Origin: a virus
Length of the DNA: 64,000 nt
IMG/VR virus record: IMGVR_UViG_3300010938_000950
Span: 62,001 to 126,000 of that record
Reading direction: 5' to 3' (one strand)
Positions 58,366-64,000 of this stretch are shown here, in pieces. Position numbers and translations under genes: made by a program. The notes under the pieces are model-generated. The model ran no database searches. It was not told the DNA's origin and was given only the letters and a program-made list of their open reading frames with translations. Every line of letters begins with the position of its first letter. Position 1 is the stretch's first letter.

Positions 58366-59409
58366 TCACTTGATAATAACGTCATGCGGATGAGACTCTT
58401 TCAGCCCCGCACTGGTTATTCTTATAAATGTCGGATTATCCTTAAGCTCCTCTAAGTTACGTGCGCCTTGATATGAGCATCCAGATTGTAATCCTTCAAC
58501 TAGTTTAGTCATTATATTTTGGAATGTTCCCTTATAAGGGACCAACGCCGCCACACCTTCGATATGATTGGTTTTGTGGGTAGAACTTCCAACATATTCT
58601 TTGTAGATTACTTTGTCTATTTCCACTCTTCTACCCGGCGCTTCTTCACAGCCTGCAAAAAGATTTCCAATCATTACCATATCAGCAAAGCAAAGAGCCT
58701 TGACAATGTCTCCTGCGCTTTTGATTCCGCCGTCAGATATAAAACGGAACTGACGTCTTTTCTCGTGGGGATAGTGTTTAGTCCTTTCTAGTTCATTTAG
58801 CTGACGTTGAACTTCGGCAACATCAGCCAAGGCTGTGAATTGTGGCACACCATTGCCTGTTTCAATTCTGGTAGTACACAAACTACCTGGCCCCACACCA
58901 ACTTTAACCACATCAGCTCCAGCTTGCCATAGTCGGCGAGCGCCTTCTCCGGTAGCTACATTTCCAGCAATAATAAAAATATCTGGGTATTTTTCTTTAA
59001 TCCAACTAGTCATCTCCATGCACATTTTTGAATCACCGTGTGCCACATCAATACAAACTATCCGGATGCCAGCGTCTCGAAAGCGAGCAACCATTTCTCT
59101 GTCAGAAGGTTTCACGCCTATGGAAACGGCAAAATGCTCATTACCATAGTTATCAAAAATCCTGTTTGCAATTTGCAGTTGCTCTTTCTCATCCATGAAT
59201 CGATGTAAAATAGCTAATCCGCCACTTTTGATAATTTTTACAGCCATCTCTTCGCCAATAACCGTTTTCATGTTGGCTGGAATAATTGGGTGTGCAAATT
59301 CTAAACAGCCCCATTTTACTGAAACATCCACATCTTTTGAGCGACTTTCTATATCAGAATATTGTGGAACCAGAAGCACATCATCAAACGTCAAACCCTC
59401 ACGAATCAT
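58366..59409 (-). CDS. IMP dehydrogenase/GMP reductase family enzyme without CBS domains
   Basis: A 347-residue TIM-barrel enzyme. '[18 protein letters not shown]' is the family N-terminus. 'ICIDVAHG', '[15 protein letters not shown]', the catalytic loop '[20 protein letters not shown]' with Cys178, 'ISDGGI', and the C-terminal '[10 protein letters not shown]...[15 protein letters not shown]' complete the barrel. The CBS pair of bacterial IMPDH is absent, and no Arg-Tyr flap is seen between 'GSS' and 'EGV', so it is nearer GMP reductase in layout. It would shift IMP/GMP balance during infection. GGAGGT precedes the ATG, with a promoter at 59465-59493. Confidence 0.88.
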   Translation of the reverse strand: MIREGLTFDDVLLVPQYSDIESRSKDVDVSVKWGCLEFAHPIIPANMKTVIGEEMAVKIIKSGGLAILHRFMDEKEQLQIANRIFDNYGNEHFAVSIGVKPSDREMVARFRDAGIRIVCIDVAHGDSKMCMEMTSWIKEKYPDIFIIAGNVATGEGARRLWQAGADVVKVGVGPGSLCTTRIETGNGVPQFTALADVAEVQRQLNELERTKHYPHEKRRQFRFISDGGIKSAGDIVKALCFADMVMIGNLFAGCEEAPGRRVEIDKVIYKEYVGSSTHKTNHIEGVAALVPYKGTFQNIMTKLVEGLQSGCSYQGARNLEELKDNPTFIRITSAGLKESHPHDVIIK

Positions 59410-59464
59410 AGATTACCTCCAAACGACAGCCAGAATCGATATAACATTCGCCATAATAATGCAT

Positions 59465-59493
59465 ATTATACGAGACAAGTTTATTTAAAGCAA
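59465..59493 (-). promoter_or_regulatory. Sigma70-like promoter for the 59409-55895 operon
   Basis: Read on the minus strand: TTGCTT (59493-59488), exactly 17 nt, then a perfect TATAAT (59470-59465). Transcription would start near 59458, leaving a ~50-nt leader before the ATG at 59409. It would drive the IMPDH/GMPR-like gene, the membrane-protein genes, ThyX and DHFR. Confidence 0.65.
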
Positions 59494-59497
59494 TGAT

Positions 59498-59519
59498 AAG
59501 ATAATGATTTAATTATCTT
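59498..59519. promoter_or_regulatory. 8-bp inverted repeat in divergent intergenic region
   Basis: AAGATAAT (59498-59505) and ATTATCTT (59512-59519), perfect complements with a 6-nt spacer. It lies just upstream of the minus-strand promoter and before the plus-strand gene at 59567. It is more likely a protein-binding operator than a terminator, as there is no GC stem. Confidence 0.4.
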
Positions 59520-59566
59520 TGTCAAGGCTACAGCAAAGAAAATCATTAGTAAGACAGGGAGTTTAT

Positions 59567-60499
59567 ATGAGCCTAGATATTTTCAAATTAATTCAAGATT
59601 TGATTGGCGGCCTCTTTGGCTCTAAATCAAAAGAGAACGTATCTGTACCGATAGATAATTCTCCACCTACCACGAATCCACAAACTCAGGTAGTATCAGC
59701 CCCAGTCACATCCCCAATTTCAAATACAAGCCCTGTTACTACTTCTAGCCCTATTCCAAATCGTAATCCATATTCTGTTACTGGCTCTGGATTTATACAA
59801 GCAAACATGAATTTGGTTGGTGCAGCCAGAGAAGCAAACATTTTGAGAGAATTTCAGGAAGGTAATATTCCTGATTTTCTAAGAAACTTTGTTGATATTA
59901 AAGTGACAGATGGAATTAATACTATTATTTATAAGGTAATGCCTGATTACTTATCCATTGGTAGCGATGAAGATTACGTTAGAGTTCCAATGAATCCTCA
60001 CACGGCCCAATCCATTGCTGATCAGTATGACTGTACTTTAATCACCAGAAAAATGGTGAATGATATTTGGAAACGGTCTGTTAATAAACTATCACCAAAA
60101 CCCTGGGGCCCACCGTATAATGCTGACATGGAAAAAACCCATCGCATTGGCACCCATAGCAACACTATACAAAAGCAGTTAACATCTGCGAATCTTAACC
60201 CATTTTCATTAACATCAGGACACAAAAAAGATGTTGTATTAACCAATAGATTAGCGCCCAACAATCCTAATAGAAGAGTAGCTATATATGGATGGATACA
60301 GCTTAACGGTAAACCAATTCAAGATTTAAATCCGTCAAGTCATGATGATAAATATGCAGACTACAGTCATGGTATTAGACTAGCCGATAATATTGCAGTA
60401 GTAAACGGGCAACCAATGAGAATGAAAGATGTGTTTAAACATCCGACTTATTCAAAATTGGTTAGCGATGAAGGCCCTCTTAACTTTTTGAGCTATTAA
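59567..60499 (+). CDS. Uncharacterised secreted/envelope-type protein with N-terminal amphipathic helix (paralogue 1)
   Basis: A 310-residue protein from the ATG at 59567 (AGGGAG seven bases upstream); the frame opens with a TTG at 59519. Residues 4-20 ('DIFKLIQDLIGGLFGSK') form an amphipathic helix like those of the GH25 and M23 enzymes, followed by a Pro/Thr/Ser linker (~25-75). The body has 'YKVMPDYLSIGSDEDYVRVP', 'AQSIADQYDC' and 'THRIGTHSNTI', a pattern I recall from uncharacterised exported bacterial proteins. It matches the downstream protein over most of its length. Envelope or cell-wall action is likely but unproven. Confidence 0.6.
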   Translation: MSLDIFKLIQDLIGGLFGSKSKENVSVPIDNSPPTTNPQTQVVSAPVTSPISNTSPVTTSSPIPNRNPYSVTGSGFIQANMNLVGAAREANILREFQEGNIPDFLRNFVDIKVTDGINTIIYKVMPDYLSIGSDEDYVRVPMNPHTAQSIADQYDCTLITRKMVNDIWKRSVNKLSPKPWGPPYNADMEKTHRIGTHSNTIQKQLTSANLNPFSLTSGHKKDVVLTNRLAPNNPNRRVAIYGWIQLNGKPIQDLNPSSHDDKYADYSHGIRLADNIAVVNGQPMRMKDVFKHPTYSKLVSDEGPLNFLSY

Positions 60500-60501
60500 C
60501 A

Positions 60502-61893
60502 ATGAGTTTTGAACAGGATTTTGCAAAAACACCAGCCGGCCCACAAAGAGAGAGATTGGTTTATCAGGCAGTAGTCAGCCAAGGTAAACCTACTGATCTA
60601 TGGCCGGTTACTGTTAATGGTCCTCAAGGAACTAAAATCACTTTTTACATAACTAGAGATTTTCTTAAAGTAGGTAATCAATATCTACCAATGACTGCCA
60701 CTACTGCGCAGATGATAGCTAATAAATTTGGTATGTACTTACCCACTAATACTATTGCAGACCACGTATGGGCAGCGGCCAAGGCGGCCGGATCAACTGT
60801 CAATGTTGATCCACTAAGTGGCACAGGATACCAAGGTGCGGATGGCAAATGGTATTCGGGAGCAGATGTAGCAAATAAACGAATTGGTACCACAGACGCA
60901 GCAGTAGAATTTAGTAAAAGAGTTAATCAGCAGGTGTCCCAGAACCCTAACTCTCAAAAGGGGTTGGTGGATATCGGCAGTGGAGGTAAGTGGTTGACAG
61001 TGCCACCAGCCAGCGGCAGCTTGGGCTTACATGGGATTAGGCAGCCAGGTGGTATGTTGCAAAGCGGCTATGGTACCAAGCATCCAAACTATGAAGATCA
61101 TGTAGAGTACGGAACTTATGTTCGTTTAGTTGATAATAAAGTAACGGTACAACATGCTGATGGTCGCAAAGAGAGTATGACTATGGATCAATTCATAAAA
61201 AGTCCATACCGTTCCGCTCTTTTTATGGAAGGTCAAGACATTCGTGATGGCAGTATTGCTCAGTACAATATTAGAAGAGATAGGGCTGATCTTGCTAGCT
61301 TGGATCGTGGGACACAACCATCTCGGCCCTCTGGACCAAATTTAGACCAAGTGAACCAATTTTTAGACCAGGCATTAACTCAGGTAGCCAGTCGTATGAA
61401 AATTTATGGCAGGATCATTAAGCGGGCAAAAGGTGATATTAAAATTTTACCTAGTATAGGAAAAGATCCAGTTATCAAAGATTTGAGTGCCAAAAGTATT
61501 CCTGGTTACCCGCCTACCGGATATAGGGCTTTGAAAGCTGGCGAGAATAATACAGATGTTGGTATTGCTGCTAATAAAATTCTTCATACCTCTTCTTTAG
61601 GAGATCAGACACCATTCACTATCGATGGTAAAGAATATATGGGAAGAACCGAGCCCCATTTCCACCCATATCCGCCGCCTGGCACAAAACCATCTGAATA
61701 CGGTAAATATCCTAAGCCATGGGGCTGGCATAAAGGCGTAACAGTTTTCAAGAAAGCGGAAAGTGTTCCTAAAGTGTCAGGACCATCGAACACCCAATCT
61801 AGGATGGCATTATTACAAAAAATACAAGATACCCCTGTGGACGGAGATAGTACTATCGTGAATCTTCTTTCAGAAATTGAGAGAGATGTTTAA
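60502..61893 (+). CDS. Uncharacterised secreted/envelope-type protein (paralogue 2)
   Basis: A 463-residue tandem relative of 59567. 'TFYITRDFLKVGNQYLPMTA', 'AQMIANKFGMYLPT' and 'YGTYVRLVDNKVTVQHADG' correspond in order to segments of its neighbour. It lacks the amphipathic helix and instead has a C-terminal ~150-residue extension rich in Pro/Gly/His ('EPHFHPYPPPGTKPSEYGKY'). It may bind metal through the His cluster. The start lies 3 nt after the upstream stop. The 3' end overlaps the convergent infA stop by 4 nt. Confidence 0.6.
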   Translation: MSFEQDFAKTPAGPQRERLVYQAVVSQGKPTDLWPVTVNGPQGTKITFYITRDFLKVGNQYLPMTATTAQMIANKFGMYLPTNTIADHVWAAAKAAGSTVNVDPLSGTGYQGADGKWYSGADVANKRIGTTDAAVEFSKRVNQQVSQNPNSQKGLVDIGSGGKWLTVPPASGSLGLHGIRQPGGMLQSGYGTKHPNYEDHVEYGTYVRLVDNKVTVQHADGRKESMTMDQFIKSPYRSALFMEGQDIRDGSIAQYNIRRDRADLASLDRGTQPSRPSGPNLDQVNQFLDQALTQVASRMKIYGRIIKRAKGDIKILPSIGKDPVIKDLSAKSIPGYPPTGYRALKAGENNTDVGIAANKILHTSSLGDQTPFTIDGKEYMGRTEPHFHPYPPPGTKPSEYGKYPKPWGWHKGVTVFKKAESVPKVSGPSNTQSRMALLQKIQDTPVDGDSTIVNLLSEIERDV

Positions 61894-62111
61894 GCTCCCT
61901 TAATGCGATATACGATACGTCCCCTACTAGGATCATACTCCGAAACTTCAATTTTTACTCTGTCTCCTAACAGAATACGAACTGAATTTGTTCTGATTTT
62001 TCCACTTAAGGTACAGAGAACAGTGTAGTTATCACTTACCTGAACTTTAAACTGTCCCTTGTTAGCATCGATAACTTCGCCTTCAAACTCTAATCTATCA
62101 CGATCACTCAA
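61890..62111 (-). CDS. infA: Translation initiation factor IF-1
   Basis: A 73-residue protein, the length of bacterial IF-1 (71-72). It aligns along the whole OB fold: 'FEGEVIDANKGQFKVQVSDN', 'CTLSGKIRTNSVRILLGDRV' and 'VEVSEYDPSRGRIVYRIK'-type end, corresponding to the E. coli strands with 'SGKMRKNYIRILTGDKV' and 'YDLSKGRIVFR'. The ribosome-contacting basic residues Lys/Arg in the SGK-R and GRIVYR segments are kept. A phage IF-1 could favour phage mRNA start sites or keep translation running when the host shuts down. It is encoded on the minus strand with an exonuclease. Confidence 0.9.
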   Translation of the reverse strand: MSDRDRLEFEGEVIDANKGQFKVQVSDNYTVLCTLSGKIRTNSVRILLGDRVKIEVSEYDPSRGRIVYRIKGA

Positions 62112-62123
62112 TGTAGTATCCCT

Positions 62124-62774
62124 TTATTGTTTTAGTATTGTTGATATCATTTCGGATTGTTTGTAAATATCCGAAATGAATGCGTTACTCGCCGGCAAAT
62201 AAGATAGCCATGCCGAGCCCGAAATGCAAGGAATAGCCAAATTTTCTTTCTTTCCTAATTGCTGATAATATTTAACGTCTAAATGATTAGCTATGGTTTT
62301 CAAACTAGTCAAACCAATAATCAGTGGCGAAACCTGTTGCCACTCGTCATGCCAATACAAATATGAACGCAGATGTTCATCGATACCTAGAAAATTAATA
62401 AGACAACAATCCTGATAGATATCTTCATCCTTGCCGTGGACCAAGTGCACCAACTTACTCATCTTCACGATTTTGTCAATACCAAGTCCGTAATATAAAT
62501 CGGTACTAACAATTCTTTTTTTATCAAGGCGCAGGTCATTCAGTACTATTTCGAGGCGCTTGTACTTGTTTACCACTAGCGAATTTCCAAACTCGTCAAA
62601 CCACCATTTGTATAGAACTACTTTTTCAGTTCTTTCTTGGAAAATGTAATCGTATGGTTTAAGACGGCATGCTTTAATGATAAATTCTAGCTCTGGAATT
62701 TCTGTAAATCCAGTGACTAGTTTAATATGTTTATCTAATTTGGCGTGGAGCCATTCAATACTTGGGCTTCTCAT
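62124..62774 (-). CDS. Hypothetical protein
   Basis: A 216-residue protein I do not recognise. It is mixed helix/strand, rich in Tyr, Trp, Lys and Leu ('SYLYWHDEWQQVSPLIIGL'), with no visible catalytic motif. It overlaps the upstream exonuclease gene by 4 nt (ATGA). Function unknown. Confidence 0.55.
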   Translation of the reverse strand: MRSPSIEWLHAKLDKHIKLVTGFTEIPELEFIIKACRLKPYDYIFQERTEKVVLYKWWFDEFGNSLVVNKYKRLEIVLNDLRLDKKRIVSTDLYYGLGIDKIVKMSKLVHLVHGKDEDIYQDCCLINFLGIDEHLRSYLYWHDEWQQVSPLIIGLTSLKTIANHLDVKYYQQLGKKENLAIPCISGSAWLSYLPASNAFISDIYKQSEMISTILKQ

Positions 62775-63442
62775 TCTTGATCTAGTAATAGAGTTGGATC
62801 AAGCCCTTCATCTGCATCTGGTGTCACAACAGTGTGTACGTGAGTTTTAATAAACGGTAGGTAGTCTATTTTTCTTTCATCCACCAAATTGCGATAAAGC
62901 AAATAAGTATTTCTGCTATCTACTTTAGCATTGTGAGCTTCTGAAATTTTCTTAATGCCCACCATATCACAGCAAGCATGCAATTGTGTGCTCACTCGCC
63001 CGGTTGCCGTTTTAACAATGTTAAGTTGGGACGTATCATTTTCGTCTATAAATTTCTTAGTAAGTGAAATGGTGTCTAACCACAAATGTGCAGGAAATTC
63101 TTTACCGGAAGCCTCCCACATGGCATGTAAAAATTTTCTATCAAATGGAGCATTATGAGCAATGATACAGCGGTGTGCTGGTGTTAGACCATCTTCCGCA
63201 AAGAATTTTTCGCATTCAGCAATTACTGCGTCACGATCATAGCCTCGCTCTAGATCAGCCATTGTTTTCTTTGTAATAGCTAAGGCATCAAAATTTGCAC
63301 GTTCAGGATAAACACATTTAATTTGGCGCCAGAGTTGTACTCGGTCAGTAACTCGTATAATACCAATTTCAGTTATCTCGTGGTAACCGCTTTTTAAACC
63401 AGTTGTTTCAGTGTCAATTACGTAATATTGTAGTCCAGACAT
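62771..63442 (-). CDS. DnaQ-like 3'-5' exonuclease (DEDDh), copy 2
   Basis: A 223-residue exonuclease: ExoI 'VIDTETTGLKSG', ExoII 'IIAHNAPFDRKFLH', ExoIII 'AHNAKVDSRNTYLL' with the DEDDh residues. It resembles the copy at 25202 in layout ('GHNIAFD' versus 'AHNAPFD'), with the C-terminal ~40 residues differing. Possible roles are proofreading or trimming of RNA or DNA ends. Coupled to the unknown gene at 62124. Confidence 0.88.
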   Translation of the reverse strand: MSGLQYYVIDTETTGLKSGYHEITEIGIIRVTDRVQLWRQIKCVYPERANFDALAITKKTMADLERGYDRDAVIAECEKFFAEDGLTPAHRCIIAHNAPFDRKFLHAMWEASGKEFPAHLWLDTISLTKKFIDENDTSQLNIVKTATGRVSTQLHACCDMVGIKKISEAHNAKVDSRNTYLLYRNLVDERKIDYLPFIKTHVHTVVTPDADEGLDPTLLLDQE

Positions 63443-63452
63443 TCTTCCTCAC

Positions 63453-63755
63453 TTACCAAAATGCTTTGTTTCTCATGTAACATTCAAATTCTTGTTGAGT
63501 CGTTACGAATAATTTTTTACCATCCAACCACCACTCCATCGTTCCATCTCTTTTAATGGCGGCAGGCCCATCTTCATTATGAATTTTGTGTCTGCTGAAG
63601 AAAATACCAGTTGGCCGCTCATAATCTTTAACATAGATAGTGACATAATCTTCCCAATTGTGAGGGAACAGCAAATTCTCCACAAGAGCCCTAAATATAC
63701 TCCCAGGTCTCATATCTGTACTGTTGTTAAAATCACAAATATCAATACGTTTCAT
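63453..63755 (-). CDS. Hypothetical protein with 'NEDGPA' repeat-type domain
   Basis: A 100-residue protein. 'HNEDGPAAIKRDGTMEWWLD' is a short repeat type common in phage proteins (H-x-E-D-G-P-A-x4-D-G-x3-W). The rest ('SIFRALVENLLFPHNWEDYV') is helical. Function unknown. The ATG overlaps the stop of the SET-domain gene (ATGA). Confidence 0.6.
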   Translation of the reverse strand: MKRIDICDFNNSTDMRPGSIFRALVENLLFPHNWEDYVTIYVKDYERPTGIFFSRHKIHNEDGPAAIKRDGTMEWWLDGKKLFVTTQQEFECYMRNKAFW

Positions 63756-64000
63756 CTCTTATGAATTAAAGTTGGGTGTGAAATATAAAGTGGTATTATA
63801 TTTTTCTTCTTATATGATTCTTGTAACTCGGGACTTAAATATTGAAAACCGCTAATTATTTTACGACATTTGAACGAGCCACACTTACATTCCATCTTCC
63901 AGGTTTCGTGCGTGTCAGTGGATGTAGTTGAATAATCAAAAGTTAGTTCGGCCCCAGCAGGAATTACATATAAGGAATATAGAATGGCTCTATTGCCTAC
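63752..64000 (-). CDS. SET-domain protein, probable protein-lysine methyltransferase, C-terminal part (5' end outside window)
   Basis: The reverse strand is open from the right edge to TGA at 63754-63752, giving the last 82 residues of a protein whose start lies beyond the window. They carry the SET C-terminal signature: 'AILYSLYVIPAGAELTFDYS' (family: A...I..GeEL(T/F)-DY), then a post-SET cysteine cluster 'CKCGSFKCRKIISGF' (CxCGs..C). The Tyr of 'FDY' is the catalytic tyrosine of SET methyltransferases, and the Cys residues bind zinc together with one from the SET fold. It is coupled to the downstream gene. The substrate (histone-like, ribosomal or phage protein) cannot be told. Confidence 0.78.
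   Translation of the reverse strand, partial: VGNRAILYSLYVIPAGAELTFDYSTTSTDTHETWKMECKCGSFKCRKIISGFQYLSPELQESYKKKNIIPLYISHPTLIHKR

Noticed and set aside
59410-59566. A tRNA or small RNA gene in the largest gap.
   Set aside because: No cloverleaf-like pairing was seen; the 157 nt are explained by a promoter, an inverted repeat and leaders. The other gaps are too short or AT-rich for tRNAs.
1-64000. Alternative genetic code (reassigned TAG or TGA), sometimes seen in very large phages.
   Set aside because: Genes end on all three stops with exact overlaps to following starts (many ATGA), and no conserved protein is cut by an internal TAG or TGA.

Overview
The window is a 64-kb piece of a large, AT-rich tailed-phage genome (Caudoviricetes, probably jumbo-sized). 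Genes are packed with ATGA/TAATG overlaps and few gaps, and they combine phage replication, lysis and tail-fibre genes with a phage tubulin, a class II ribonucleotide reductase, a translation initiation factor IF-1 and a SET-domain protein. All three stop codons are used normally, and I saw no tRNA genes. No terminase, portal or capsid gene lies in the window. The host cannot be named from the sequence; the B12-dependent reductase implies a host that makes or imports cobalamin.

Layout. (1) 1-4956, plus strand: glycosyltransferases, a nucleotide-sugar dehydratase, a DNA glycosylase with a degenerate zinc finger, and a membrane-anchored coiled-coil protein. (2) 4997-7889: tubulin/FtsZ-like GTPase, two small partner-like genes and a GH25 endolysin. 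(3) 7962-12747: replication block with SF2 helicase, unknown gene, Sm-like protein, DnaC-type loader and DnaB-type helicase. (4) 12759-14167: small genes, including two FmdB-type zinc ribbons. (5) 14202-21392: a sigma factor behind its own promoter, NrdJ, PIN-PhoH, methionine aminopeptidase and a NadR-like P-loop kinase. (6) 21444-29235: collagen-like fibre, FAD oxidoreductase, DEDDh exonuclease, GT-B glycosyltransferase, HAD hydrolase, macro-domain protein and M23 endopeptidase. (7) 29216-46428, minus strand: eleven tail-fibre/adhesin genes. (8) 46534-55894, plus strand: four more fibre or structural genes, divergent from block 7. (9) 55895-59409, minus strand: DHFR, ThyX, small membrane proteins, an HExxH membrane protein and an IMPDH/GMPR-family enzyme behind a sigma70-like promoter. 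(10) 59567-61893, plus strand: tandem paralogues of an uncharacterised envelope-associated-looking family. (11) 61890-64000, minus strand: IF-1, an exonuclease, two unknowns and the C-terminal end of a SET-domain protein.

How the parts fit. Blocks 3, 5 and 9 together would copy DNA and supply nucleotides. The GH25 and M23 enzymes and the 59567 protein carry similar short amphipathic helices joined by proline-rich or low-complexity linkers, suggesting a shared targeting device. The roughly 26-kb fibre region is the most unusual part. A conserved fibre scaffold has been interrupted in frame, at different sites in different paralogues, by two kinds of about 70-residue module. Modules are also inserted inside other modules, twice as 219-bp units at the same internal codon position. 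The module family is present on both strands, with a 29-bp exact inverted match, so recombinational rearrangement of the host-recognition genes is plausible.
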